A DNA stretch of 64,000 nt from assembly GCA_963775335.1 (NCBI GenBank), contig CAVZIJ010000002.1, forward strand, positions 992,001 to 1,056,000, in the 5' to 3' direction. The notes under the pieces were generated by a model that saw only the letters and a list, made by a program, of their open reading frames with translations, ran no database searches and was not told where the DNA came from. Of this stretch, positions 1 to 8,965 are shown in pieces (position 1 is the first letter of the stretch; every line of letters starts with the position of its first letter). The DNA comes from CAVQCX01 sp963775335. GTDB taxonomy: Bacteria > Pseudomonadota > Gammaproteobacteria > Chromatiales > Chromatiaceae. Position numbers and translations under genes: made by a program.

Positions 1-355
1 ATACCCTCTGGAGCCAAGCGCTGGAGAGCCGCTCAGCGACCAGCGCGCCCGCCCAGGACCCCGCCACGATACCGGGGGAGAGCCGCCCAACCAGGGGCCA
101 AAGCACCGCGCCGCGGCGCTGGTGCGCCCAGATCGACGACAGGGACGTCATCACGATGGTGGCGAGCGATGTGCCGACGGCCAGGTGGACTCCCACGGCC
201 TGCTCTATGCCGAGGGCCCGGTCGGCCCAGATCAGGGCGGGGACGATCACCAGCCCGCCCCCGACACCCAACAAGCCACCCAAGAAACCGGCCAGGACAC
301 CGACGCCGGCGTAGACCGCGAGCACCTCGGGCGGGAGATTCAGGGCGACATCCAA
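1..355 (-). CDS. TauE/SafE (TSUP) family membrane exporter, partial
   Basis: N-terminal part of a sulfite/organoanion exporter of the TSUP family, inner membrane. The minus strand reads about 118 residues before leaving the window at the left edge. A first hydrophobic helix (about residues 10-30) contains the family signature LGVGGGLVIVPAL, followed by GTSLATIVMTSLSS, also typical of these proteins. An in-frame TAG lies 57 bases upstream of the proposed TTG start and no ATG is available, so TTG at 353-355 (GAGG upstream) or the nearby in-frame GTG are the only starts. It is divergent from the epimerase gene. Substrate cannot be told from this fragment. Confidence 0.8.
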   Translation of the reverse strand, partial: MDVALNLPPEVLAVYAGVGVLAGFLGGLLGVGGGLVIVPALIWADRALGIEQAVGVHLAVGTSLATIVMTSLSSIWAHQRRGAVLWPLVGRLSPGIVAGSWAGALVAERLSSAWLQRV

Positions 356-439
356 GACCGGGCCCTCGACGAAGGGGCGTCTGCGGGCCCGGGGGCGGGG
401 CGCCGTGCTAAACTCCGCGCCCTCGACCGCAGCCATGAA

Positions 440-1406
440 ATGGGAAAACAGGTGAAGGTTAGCAAAGTCTGTATCCTCGGCGGTACCGGCTTCATCGGCC
501 GGCATCTCTGTGCGCGACTCAGTCGCACTGGGGCGACGATCGTCGTGCCGAGCCGGCATCCGCATCGCCACCGCTCCCTGACCACGCTGCCGGGCGTCTC
601 GCTCGTCGAGGCGAACATCCTCGATGCAAGAGGGCTTGCCGGCCCCTTCGCCGGGTGCACCGCGGTCATCAACCTGGTCGGCATCCTCAACGAGACCGGC
701 AGACGGCAATCCTTTCGTCAGGTCCACGTGGAGCTGGTCGACCGGATCGTTGAGGCCGCGCGGGCCGCAGGTGTTCGCCGGCTATTGCACATGAGCGCGC
801 TGCACGCCGACGAAGGCAAGGGCAGCAGCCTGTATCTGCGCTCCAAGGGAGAGGGCGAGAACCGGGCCCACACCTTGGGCGGGGCAAGCATGGGCGTCAC
901 GAGCTTCCGACCCTCGGTCGTGTTCGGTCCCGACGACAGCTTCTTCAACCGCTTCGCGACCCTGCTGAGCTTGATCCCGGGCCCCTTCCCGCTGGCGTGC
1001 CCGCGGAGCCGTCTCGCACCCGTGTACGTGAGTGACGTGGCCGAAGCGTTTGCGCGCGCCCTCGGGAGCCCGCGAGCCATCGGCAAGCGCTACGAGCTGT
1101 GTGGTCCGCGCACCTTCAGCCTGCGCGATCTGGTGGATTACACCGCGCGCCAGCTCGGTATCCGCAAGACCATCATCGGCTTGCCCGACATCGCCGCCAG
1201 ACTCCAGGCCCGAATCTTGGAGCGGCTGCCGGGCAAACTCTTCACCTACGACAACTACCAGTCGCTTCAGACCGATAGCGTCTGCTCCGAGGACGGGCTT
1301 GCGGCCTTGGGGATCGAGGCGACCGAACGTCGATGCCGTAGTGCCCGACTTTCTGGCCGAGCGCCGCGGCGCCGGCGCCCTCGCTCGGCTGCGGCGCCGG
1401 GCCTGA
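440..1406 (+). CDS. NAD(P)-dependent epimerase, complex I NDUFA9-like, with frameshift
   Basis: Extended short-chain dehydrogenase/epimerase of the NDUFA9-like family. The N-terminal Rossmann motif GGTGFIGR is visible, as are the YLRSK catalytic pair and SFRPSVVFGP. The frame breaks near 1321-1327: the upstream frame runs on into the next gene, while the continuation NVDAVVPDFLAERRGAGAL is in another frame and ends at TGA 1404-1406. One extra base explains this. Starts are ATG 440 or GTG 452; the latter has GGGA at better spacing. The family is usually around 300-320 residues, which fits the repaired gene. A role in electron-transfer or quinone-related metabolism is inference from the family name only. 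Confidence 0.75.
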
Positions 1407-1432
1407 GCGCGGATCGGGCGGCGGCGCCTGAC

Positions 1433-2620
1433 ATGCAGCGCTTTCTGGTCGGCGGCGCGGTGCGCGACCTGCTCCTGGGGCTGGAGCCCCGGGAGCGCGA
1501 CTGGCTGGTGATCGGGGGCAGCCGAGAGACCCTCCGTGCGGAGGGATATCGCGAGGTCGGAAAGGCCTTCGCCGTGTTCCTCCATCCGGAAACGGGTGAG
1601 CAGCATGCCCTGCCGCGGGCCGACACCGGCGAGCGAGCCCTGGAGGAGGATCTCGCGCACCGCGACCTCACCATCAATGCGATGGCCATGGACGAGCAGA
1701 GGCACCTGATCGATCCCTGCGGCGGTCGCGCCGACCTCGAACGGCACCTGCTGCGCCATACACCGCATTTCGCTGAAGACCCCCTGAGGGTGCTGCGCCT
1801 CGCCCGTTTCGCCGCCCGTTACCGTCCCCAGGGCTTCGTAGTGGCGGAAGAGACCGCGGAGCTCGCACGTCGGATCGCCGGCTCGGGCCAGCTGCAAGCC
1901 GCCGCCCCTGGGCGGATCTGGGCCGAAATCGCCCGGGCCTTGGCCGAGCCCGAGGCCCGGACGTTCTTCGAGACCCTGCGCTCGCTCCGCGCCCTGGCCG
2001 CCATACTCCCCGAGCTCGACGCCCTGTTCGGCGTACCCCAGCCGCCCCAGTATCACCCCGAGATCGACACCGGCGTCCACAGCCTGAAGGTGCTCGAACA
2101 GGCCTGCGCCCTCACGCCCGAGCCCCGGATCCGTTTCGCAGCGCTGGTCCACGACCTGGGAAAGGGCGCTACACCCCCATCCCAGTGGCCGAGTCACCGC
2201 GGGCACGAGGAGCGCGGCACGGTCTTGATCCGCCGGCTCTGTGAGCGGCTTCCCGTACCGAGATCATGGGCCCTGCTCGCCGTCTTGGTCGCCCGCTATC
2301 ACGGGCTGTGTCACCGGTTCCGGGAGCTACGCCCATCGACGGTGCTCGGACTCCTCGAAGCCCTCGACGCCATTCGCCGACCCGAGCGCCTCGAGGCATT
2401 CGCCATCGCCTGCGAGGCCGACGCCCGGGGCCGTCAGGGCCTGGAGCATGAGCCCTATCTTCAGCGCGGCGCCCTGCTGGGGCTGCTCCGGGCCGCCCGG
2501 GGCGTCGAGTGTGGGAGTCTGGCCCAGGGCCTGGCGGACGGTCCCGGGATAGCCGCGTCGATCCGTGCCGCTCGCCTGGCAGCAATCCGTGGGGCGATGG
2601 CGGCACAGCCCGGGCATTGA
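1433..2620 (+). CDS. cca: CCA tRNA nucleotidyltransferase (class II) with HD domain
   Basis: Builds or repairs the 3' CCA end of tRNA. 395 residues. Visible are the GGAVRDLLLG nucleotide-binding start, the ERDW metal-binding carboxylates, RRD-like HRDLTINAMA, EDPLRVLRLARFAARY (neck domain), and the HD phosphohydrolase signature HDLGKG near residue 240, as in the E. coli enzyme. It starts 27 bases after the epimerase stop. Odd feature: between HPETGEQHAL and LEEDL only 9 residues remain where E. coli Cca has 23, so the ARTERK...GYxGF flexible loop is missing in frame. That loop is needed for adding the terminal A in known class II enzymes (see findings). Confidence 0.9.
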   Translation: MQRFLVGGAVRDLLLGLEPRERDWLVIGGSRETLRAEGYREVGKAFAVFLHPETGEQHALPRADTGERALEEDLAHRDLTINAMAMDEQRHLIDPCGGRADLERHLLRHTPHFAEDPLRVLRLARFAARYRPQGFVVAEETAELARRIAGSGQLQAAAPGRIWAEIARALAEPEARTFFETLRSLRALAAILPELDALFGVPQPPQYHPEIDTGVHSLKVLEQACALTPEPRIRFAALVHDLGKGATPPSQWPSHRGHEERGTVLIRRLCERLPVPRSWALLAVLVARYHGLCHRFRELRPSTVLGLLEALDAIRRPERLEAFAIACEADARGRQGLEHEPYLQRGALLGLLRAARGVECGSLAQGLADGPGIAASIRAARLAAIRGAMAAQPGH

Positions 2621-2644
2621 GCAACGATCGCCCGGCGGGCAATG

Positions 2645-4132
2645 CTAGGCCTTCTCCCAGGGAAAACGAATGTAGCAGCGGGTGCCGTCCGTGCGCTCCA
2701 TTTCGAGGGATCCTTGCAGCTGTGCCGCCAGCGCCACGACCAGCTTCAGTCCCAGGGACTCGGTGGCGCGAATGTCGAGACCCCCGGGCAGCCCCACGCC
2801 GTCGTCACACACGCAGAGCTCGAGCCGATCCGTGCCAAGCGCACGCAGCTCGACGCGGATGACGCCTGCGCGATCCCCAGGAAAGGCATACTTAACCGCG
2901 TTGGTCACGAGCTCGTTGATAATGAGTCCGGTGGGGACCGCCTGATCCAGGCTCAGCTCGATCGGGTCAACCTGCGTTCGTATCTGCAGCGCGGTGTGCG
3001 CAGGCCGGAACACTGAAAGGATGTTCTCGGTCAGGCTCTGGACGAACACCGGGGCGCTGGCGCCGGAGAGGTCTGGGGACTGGTAGAGGGTCTCGTGCAC
3101 GATCGCCATGGTCTTGACGCGCTGGCGACTGTCCTCCAACAGGGCCAGCGCGCGCTCGTCCTGCAGGTCGCGGGATTGCAGGGACAGCAACCCGTAGATC
3201 ACCTGCAGGTTGTTCTTCACCCGGTGATGGATCTCGCGCAAGAGCACCTCCTTTTCGGCGAGGGCTTCGCCCATGCGCCGCTCCGCTTCAATGCGCTCCG
3301 AGACCTGCTGTCCGAGGACGCGATTGAGGCGCTCCAGCTGATGGGTCCGCTCGTCCACCCGCTGCTCAAGATCGTCGTAAGCCCCGCGCAGCGCGTCATG
3401 GATGCGCCCACGCTCCGCGTCCTGCTCCTCGATACGCTGGAGCATCAGGTTGAACGCCCGGTACAGGTCTCCGATCTCGTCGGTGGCATCGCGTCGCACG
3501 CGGCAGCTGTAGTCGCGCTGCAGCGATATCCGCCGGGTGACCGCCGCGAGGTCCACGATCGGCCCCGAGATCGATCGCTGCAGCCAGTAGGCCAGGCCGA
3601 GCGACACGGACAGGACGATGGCGATCATCGCCCCCATCGTCGCGAGGTATTCATGCACCTCTCGCCAGACCCAGTCGGTGCTGGCGAGGACGTACAGGGT
3701 GCCGATCGGTTGCCCCCGGAGGGAGATCGGCTCCGACACAACATAGGTCGACTGCGAGAGCGAGAACGCCGTCGGCTGAATCAAGCGCGCGGTTCCGACA
3801 CCGCGCCCGTCCCGCCACCATTGAGCGAACAGCCTGCCGGACTGGTCACGGATCTGGACCCCCAACACTCCGGGGACGCTGGAGAGATACGCGAGGCGCT
3901 GAGTCGCCCCTTCCGGGTCTTCGAACGATACCGGGGCCACGCTGAAATCGGCTGTGATTCGGGCCGCGTGAGTGACGTGGGACACCTCGCGCTCCCGGAA
4001 GACATGGAGCCGGTCCACGAGCGACAAAGCGAAACCCGCGATGACCGACACCAGGGTCACCGACGCCGTGATGACCACCAGCTTGCTGCGTATTGGCAGA
4101 TTTTCGAAGCGGCGGCTCAGCTTCTGGATCAT
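2645..4132 (-). CDS. CHASE8-HAMP sensor histidine kinase (HisKA_2 type)
   Basis: Inner-membrane sensor kinase, 495 residues. Order: membrane helix about 17-40, periplasmic CHASE8-like domain about 41-160, second helix about 164-187, HAMP to about 240, coiled coil with two DERTHQLERLN-like heptad stretches to about 295, HisKA_2 box with phospho-acceptor His302 in REIHHRVKNN, then an HATPase domain with NELVTNAVKYAF and CDDGVGLP. The sensor half resembles that of the diguanylate cyclase YfiN/DgcN, but the output is a kinase, not GGDEF. Its start overlaps the stop of the upstream yfiR-like gene by 4 bases (ATGA), so the two are co-translated. No response regulator lies nearby. Confidence 0.88.
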   Translation of the reverse strand: MIQKLSRRFENLPIRSKLVVITASVTLVSVIAGFALSLVDRLHVFREREVSHVTHAARITADFSVAPVSFEDPEGATQRLAYLSSVPGVLGVQIRDQSGRLFAQWWRDGRGVGTARLIQPTAFSLSQSTYVVSEPISLRGQPIGTLYVLASTDWVWREVHEYLATMGAMIAIVLSVSLGLAYWLQRSISGPIVDLAAVTRRISLQRDYSCRVRRDATDEIGDLYRAFNLMLQRIEEQDAERGRIHDALRGAYDDLEQRVDERTHQLERLNRVLGQQVSERIEAERRMGEALAEKEVLLREIHHRVKNNLQVIYGLLSLQSRDLQDERALALLEDSRQRVKTMAIVHETLYQSPDLSGASAPVFVQSLTENILSVFRPAHTALQIRTQVDPIELSLDQAVPTGLIINELVTNAVKYAFPGDRAGVIRVELRALGTDRLELCVCDDGVGLPGGLDIRATESLGLKLVVALAAQLQGSLEMERTDGTRCYIRFPWEKA

Positions 4133-4710
4133 CGCGTAGGGGCCCTCGCCATCTCGAGAAGACGGAAGCTAGCCGTGAGCGAGCTGGCTTCCAGCGCCGC
4201 GCGGTTGATCTCAAAGCGCACGCGCTCGCCTTCGGTGTACAGGTTGATGTGAACGCCGCGCTCGGCCAAGCCCGGGGTATCTCCCACGGTCAGCACCGGG
4301 AGCCCCTCCAGGACCTTCAGGAGCCGCCCGAGATCTGCCGCGTGGTCCCCGGGGATGAAGAGCAGCTGACATTCGGCCGCATCCTCGGGTCGGGCGATCT
4401 CTCGCACGCTGGGAGGCTCGCCCCGGTAGCGCACATGCAGCGCCACGGCACGTAGCGGAGCGAGCAGATCGGAAGGTCCGAGGACACAGAGCCGCACCGG
4501 TCCATGGCTCACAGCCTCGGGCCACTGCACGAACCCCGGAAACTTGACAAGAAAGCCCGCCTTGACGAGTGCAACCCGCTCTGGGTCTTGGGCCAGCAGC
4601 GGTTGCGGCGGCCAGGCCGTCACCAGAACGATGACCAGCGCCAGACGCACGCACACCTCGACGAGCCGCCCAGGTGCGGCTAAGTCAACTCGGAGCTTGC
4701 GATGCCGCAT
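4129..4710 (-). CDS. YfiR-like (DUF4154) periplasmic protein
   Basis: Periplasmic regulator of the YfiR/DUF4154 family, about 193 residues from ATG 4710. A basic start (MRHRK) and a hydrophobic stretch LALVIVLVTAW ending near PLLAQ look like a signal peptide. The mature part has the family pattern VKAGFLVKFPGFVQWP, CVLGPSDLLAPL, CQLLFIPG and a C-terminal RVRFEINRAALEASSLTASF. In Pseudomonas, YfiR binds and represses the CHASE8 domain of YfiN. Here the adjacent, overlapping gene encodes a CHASE8 kinase, so by inference this protein gates that kinase. Longer upstream in-frame starts exist but would overlap the divergent receptor gene. Confidence 0.85.
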   Translation of the reverse strand: MRHRKLRVDLAAPGRLVEVCVRLALVIVLVTAWPPQPLLAQDPERVALVKAGFLVKFPGFVQWPEAVSHGPVRLCVLGPSDLLAPLRAVALHVRYRGEPPSVREIARPEDAAECQLLFIPGDHAADLGRLLKVLEGLPVLTVGDTPGLAERGVHINLYTEGERVRFEINRAALEASSLTASFRLLEMARAPTR

Positions 4711-4847
4711 ATAGGACGTGCAGCTCCGTGCCGATTGGGGCAAGCGCGCCCCGGTCCCAAGAATCGGCTCGCTTGCCACACGATACGTACTGGGTGATGA
4801 TTCCAACAAGTCTTCAAGGAACAAAAACGCGAACGGCGTCAAAGCCC

Positions 4848-6986
4848 ATGCGAGCATCCGACACGCTGCCAAGAAGGCTGCTCGCCCCCCCCAGCCGTCT
4901 GCTCAGGATAGCCTTTTCAACCGCCGCCTTCACGGTCGCCATGCCCGCGCCGGGCTCGGAGCTGCACACCCCGGTAGACGCGAGCTCGGTCGCCGCCATG
5001 TCCCTCGAAGAGCTTTTAGGCGTCTCCGTTTCCGTGGCTTCGCGAACCGAAGAGATCTTCACCGAGGCCCCCTCCTCGGTGACCGTGTTCACCCGCGCCG
5101 AGATCCAGAGCATGGGCATCCGGACCATCGAGGATCTACTCAATTACGCTCCGGGCTTCTATTCGGGCCGTTCCGCGAGCAGCAGCTACGGTGTCGGCGT
5201 GCGCGGCAAGATGTCCAGCCAGCTCTCCAACGATGTACTGTTTCTGCTGAACGGGCAGCGGCTCAACGACGACTTCTCGGACGCGGCCCTACTGTTCAAT
5301 CGGCTGCTGACCACGGGCAACGTCAAGCAGGTGGAGATCGTGCGTGGACCGGGATCGGCCCTATACGGCTCGGATGCGTTGCTCGGCGTGGTCAACATCG
5401 TTACCGCCAAGGACCTCAACGAGGTATTCCTGGCCACGGGGAGCAATCAGCGCCGAGAGGGTTATGTCGCCCTCTCGGGTCGGGTCGCGGGCGCGGACGC
5501 CTCGGTGTTCGTCGGAGGCTTCCATGACAACGGGGAGCCATTCACCGACCAGACGAGCCCCGACCTCGCGACCGCGCGAGACCCCCAGCAGTCGATTACC
5601 GCCAATCTGGATCTCGCGCTGGACGGCACCCGCCTAGAAGCGCGGCTCGCCCATTTCCAGCTGGACGGCTTCTACATCTTCGACGTGATGCCGAGCGACC
5701 CGACCGGGTATTACCGCTCGACAGACGCTTCGGTGCGGCTGAGCCAGGACCTCTGGTCCAGCAACGACGGGCACCTCACGGCCAGTGCCAGGATGCGCAA
5801 GATCGATCACGAGAGTCTGGTCACCGTCCTGCCCGGCGAATTGATGGGCTTGCTCTCCTCGATGGGCTGGACTCTGGGCAGCCAGGACTTCCGCGCCGGC
5901 GCCGTGGTGGATCAGACCGAGCTGGGGACCGCCCTCGAGGGTGAACTGCGGCTGGGCGACTCGCAGGAGATCTCGGCCGGCGCGGATTTCAGAGGCACGC
6001 GCTTCGACAAGACGCTGAACCAGAACAACTACGAGACCGCGGACGTCACGCGAAACCTGCCTTGCATCGATGCTCTCCTGAGCGGCGGGGCCATGCCCTG
6101 GCGGTGCAATTATGCCTTCATACGCCCCTACGGCCGGGTGATCGAGTCTTCGGATTTTGCCGCAACGGGCACGACCCGCCAGATCCTGGGGCTCTACCTG
6201 CAGGACAAGATCCGCTTGCGGCCGGATCTGCACGCGACCCTCGGCGCCCGAGTAGACGACTATTCCGATTTCGGCCACACCGTGAATCCCAGGGCCGCGC
6301 TGGTCTACTCGCCGGTCCCTCGCACCACTCTTAAGCTGATGTACGGGGAGGCCTTTCGCGCCCCGACGATCTCCGAGCTCGATCTGAAGAACACCCCCGA
6401 TCTGGTCGGAAATCCGAGCTTGCAGCCGGAGACGATCAGAACGCTCGAGGCGGCCTGGCTGCAAAATCTCGGCAATGTCCAAACCACCCTCACCGGCTAC
6501 TTGAGCCGCGTCCGCAACCGAATTGCGCACGTGACGGGCCAGAGGGGTCTGGACACGCGCCCGACGTTCGCAAATGTGGGCGATCTAAGCCTGTCCGGAA
6601 TCGAGCTGGAGCTGCAGGACCAGATCACCGAGAAACTGCTGCTGCGTGGCAGCTTCTCCCACAGCTTCGATTACGCGGAGAATCCGCAAGCCGTGCCGCG
6701 GGACCTCGCATCCTTCAGCTTGAACTACCGGTACAAGCGGCTGAACCTCAACCTGAACGGCTTCTATCACGGTACCGCGCAGACCGGCAGCAACCCCCCT
6801 GAGAAACTCGACGACTACTGGGTCCTCAACGCCATCCTGCGCTACAACCTCGGACGTATGACCCTGACCGGAGGGGTCTATAACCTCCTCGACGAGCAGT
6901 ACTACACGTACACCAACTCGGCCTTACCCCAGGGTACGCCGAACCGTGGCCGCGAATTTCGCGTAGGCGTGGAGATGCGCTTGTAA
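4848..6986 (+). CDS. TonB-dependent outer-membrane receptor
   Basis: Outer-membrane beta-barrel receptor, 712 residues from ATG 4848. The N terminus has an arginine-rich segment and hydrophobic core compatible with a signal peptide. The plug domain follows (VTVFTRAEIQSMG, then VEIVRGPGSALYGSDALLGV, the standard TonB plug signature), then the barrel with YGEAFRAPTISELD and the closing repeat GRGREFRVGVEMRL-like end. It is divergent from the YfiR-like/histidine kinase pair with about 137 bases between the starts, which suggests a shared control region. The barrel gives no reliable clue to the ligand; siderophore, cobamide or a signalling role are all open. ATG 4797 is an alternative start. Confidence 0.88.
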   Translation: MRASDTLPRRLLAPPSRLLRIAFSTAAFTVAMPAPGSELHTPVDASSVAAMSLEELLGVSVSVASRTEEIFTEAPSSVTVFTRAEIQSMGIRTIEDLLNYAPGFYSGRSASSSYGVGVRGKMSSQLSNDVLFLLNGQRLNDDFSDAALLFNRLLTTGNVKQVEIVRGPGSALYGSDALLGVVNIVTAKDLNEVFLATGSNQRREGYVALSGRVAGADASVFVGGFHDNGEPFTDQTSPDLATARDPQQSITANLDLALDGTRLEARLAHFQLDGFYIFDVMPSDPTGYYRSTDASVRLSQDLWSSNDGHLTASARMRKIDHESLVTVLPGELMGLLSSMGWTLGSQDFRAGAVVDQTELGTALEGELRLGDSQEISAGADFRGTRFDKTLNQNNYETADVTRNLPCIDALLSGGAMPWRCNYAFIRPYGRVIESSDFAATGTTRQILGLYLQDKIRLRPDLHATLGARVDDYSDFGHTVNPRAALVYSPVPRTTLKLMYGEAFRAPTISELDLKNTPDLVGNPSLQPETIRTLEAAWLQNLGNVQTTLTGYLSRVRNRIAHVTGQRGLDTRPTFANVGDLSLSGIELELQDQITEKLLLRGSFSHSFDYAENPQAVPRDLASFSLNYRYKRLNLNLNGFYHGTAQTGSNPPEKLDDYWVLNAILRYNLGRMTLTGGVYNLLDEQYYTYTNSALPQGTPNRGREFRVGVEMRL

Positions 6987-7013
6987 GGGCACTGCCTCGT
7001 CGGCACCCGGCGC

Positions 7014-7478
7014 TCAATCACCGATTCGGCAGCGTTCCATAAACGCATCGATACCGATCTTCTCCGCGTAGGCCCTCACCTGCTTGGGCCGCGCGCCCTT
7101 TCCCTTGACCTGATAGACGGTCTCGGTATCCGGCGGGATGTTGCCGTAGGTGCCCGCCGGGATCTTGATGCCCACTTTGGCAGCCCGGGAGGCCTTTGCG
7201 CCCCGGCTCGCGCGAGCGGCCTTCTTCTTCGCCGCCTTGGCGGGCCGCGCCGCAGGGGCGGGCCGTTTGTCCGTCTGGGCAAGGATCCGCTGTATGTCCT
7301 TTCGGGCAAAAAGCACAAAGGCGTCGAAGCTCAGGCCGGTCTCCTTGAGCTGACCCTTAAAACGTTTGTAGGCCTCGTCCAGCGCAGCGCGCTCCTTTTT
7401 CGCGCGCTCTTTCTGGACCTTCAGCCCCTCGATCTGGGCCTGCAGGGCCTGGATCTGTTTTTCGATCTCGGTGCTCAT
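7014..7478 (-). CDS. H-NS-like nucleoid-associated protein
   Basis: Small basic protein, 154 residues. Residues 1-50 form a heptad-rich coiled coil (IEKQIQALQAQIEGLKVQKE) as in the H-NS oligomerisation domain. A middle linker (about 80-105) is almost only Ala, Lys and Arg. The C-terminal part has VYQVKGKGARPKQVRAYAEK, in which GKGARP sits where H-NS family members carry the (Q/R)GR minor-groove AT-hook-like loop. Expected to bind AT-rich DNA and silence transcription. It converges with the TonB receptor gene with 27 bases between. The C-terminal motif is not the canonical TWxGRGRxP, so assignment to a subfamily is left open. Confidence 0.75.
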   Translation of the reverse strand: MSTEIEKQIQALQAQIEGLKVQKERAKKERAALDEAYKRFKGQLKETGLSFDAFVLFARKDIQRILAQTDKRPAPAARPAKAAKKKAARASRGAKASRAAKVGIKIPAGTYGNIPPDTETVYQVKGKGARPKQVRAYAEKIGIDAFMERCRIGD

Positions 7479-7514
7479 GTCTCGGATTTCCGTCGTTTGT
7501 CAGCAAAACGGTGA

Positions 7515-7544
7515 ATTCTATTTTTCCTGACCGCGGTAATGCAA
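7515..7544 (-). promoter_or_regulatory. Putative sigma-70 promoter of the H-NS-like gene
   Basis: On the minus strand TTGCAT (7544-7539) is followed after 18 bases by TAGAAT (7520-7515), about 37 bases upstream of the ATG at 7478. The same TAGAAT hexamer occurs in the rpsU promoter of this window. Confidence 0.45.
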
Positions 7545-7680
7545 ACCGAGCGATAGCGGATGCGGCCCGTCGTCTGCCCCGGAGAGCGGCACCGGGAACG
7601 ACCGCGATCACCGCCAGGACCGCGCGCTCGGCCTTGGTACGGGACATGCCCCGCTCCGGGTACCCCCTGGGTCTGGGACC

Positions 7681-8892
7681 TCAGAGGCGGTCCCGGAAAT
7701 CCCGTAGCGCGAATCCGACCGGCTCCAGCTCGAGCCCACGGGAGAGGGCGAGCACCTTGAACCGCTCACCCATCTGGGACGGCAGCGTGAGCATCTTGAC
7801 CTCCTGGGCCCGCTGCAGACGGCCGGCGACGTCTGCGGAGTCGAGCCCTTCGAAACAACCGTCTATACCGGTGGCGAGCAGAAAATGCCCCTGGGGGGCA
7901 AAGCCGCACACCTGCAGGCCTGACTGCAGGGCAGCCTCGGCCAACGCGCTGAACTCGACATGGGCGGTGATGTCCTGCAGCCCCACCAGCACCAGCGGAT
8001 CGGCATGGGCGCGGTGGCGATAGTGGCACATCAGGGTGCCGGCGCGTCGCTGGGAATGGTAGTACTCGGAGCGCGGATAGCCATAGTCGACCAGCAGAAC
8101 GAGCCCCGCCTCCAGGCAACCGCCGAGGGACTGGATCCACGAGGGGGCACGCAAGTTGATCTCCGATTCGTAGCCCTCGGGGAAAGGCCCGATCGTGGCG
8201 GCGATATGCGCGACCCCAGTCGCGAGCCCCGGGGTGACGGCAGGCCGCCAGCGGGCCGCGAGGTGGCCTTCGTGCAGGCTCACGCACTCTTCGAGGGTGT
8301 GTCCTTCCTCGATGCGGAAACGGCTCACCGGCATGGCGTCGATCACCTCGTTGGCAATCACCAGGCCACGCAGCCCGCCCGCGGGCAGGCCATCGAGCCA
8401 ACGGACCCGCGCGGCCAGGCCCGGTACCCGCGCCTCCAGGGTGGCACGCTGGCGCTCTCGCAGCTCCGCACTGAGCTCCAGCATCAGATAGCGCCCGGGC
8501 AGCTGGCCGAGGCGCTCCAGCTCGGCGAGCAGGTCCGCCGCCAGCCGCCCGGAGCCACCCCCGATCTCCAACAGATCCCCGCCCCCGAGGTGACCGAAGA
8601 CCTGAGCCGCCTGACGGGCCACACCAAAGGCGAACAGTGACGAGAGCTCCGGCGCCGTAACGAAGTCGCCGGCCGCGCCGAATTTCTGGGCCCCGCCGCT
8701 GTAGTAGCCCAGCCCCGGCGCATAGAGCGCCAGCTCCATGAAGCGATCGAAGGGCAACGCACCCCCGCTCCGGGCTATGGCCTCGCGAATCCGCTCGGCG
8801 AGCTGGGCCTCGCGGTGGCGCGACTCGGGATCCGGGTCGGGCCAGGGAGCGGGCCCGCCCCGAGGGGCCGGCGGGGGTGTGCGCGGAGGCAT
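7681..8892 (-). CDS. MidA/NDUFAF7-family SAM-dependent methyltransferase (PF02636, DUF185)
   Basis: 403 residues. Signature stretches include FDRFMELALYAPGLGYYSGG, the GDFVTAPELSSLFA block and the SAM-binding loop LLEIGGGSGRLAADLL (about residues 105-120), then VIANEVIDAMPVSRF and LVDYGYPRSEYYHSQR. In mitochondria the family member NDUFAF7 methylates an arginine of the complex I 49-kDa subunit (NuoD homologue). The bacterial target is not established, though this window also carries the full nuo operon. Start ATG 8892 lies on the divergent side to the pteridine reductase. The N terminus is proline-rich and not conserved in the family as far as I can judge. Confidence 0.85.
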   Translation of the reverse strand: MPPRTPPPAPRGGPAPWPDPDPESRHREAQLAERIREAIARSGGALPFDRFMELALYAPGLGYYSGGAQKFGAAGDFVTAPELSSLFAFGVARQAAQVFGHLGGGDLLEIGGGSGRLAADLLAELERLGQLPGRYLMLELSAELRERQRATLEARVPGLAARVRWLDGLPAGGLRGLVIANEVIDAMPVSRFRIEEGHTLEECVSLHEGHLAARWRPAVTPGLATGVAHIAATIGPFPEGYESEINLRAPSWIQSLGGCLEAGLVLLVDYGYPRSEYYHSQRRAGTLMCHYRHRAHADPLVLVGLQDITAHVEFSALAEAALQSGLQVCGFAPQGHFLLATGIDGCFEGLDSADVAGRLQRAQEVKMLTLPSQMGERFKVLALSRGLELEPVGFALRDFRDRL

Positions 8893-8965
8893 GACGAGGT
8901 GTGTCGACGCGGGCTTTCGGTTAGATTGGCGGTTCCCCAGTGTAGCGGATTCCCCGACCCAGCCC

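Noticed and set aside
122..2620. One continuous 832-codon frame joining epimerase and CCA transferase, suggesting a fusion protein
   Set aside because: The true epimerase C terminus (NVDAVVPDFLAERRG...) is in another frame and ends at 1406. The joining stretch is arginine-rich out-of-frame noise, and cca has its own ATG at 1433. The first 106 codons are the antisense of the TauE/SafE gene.
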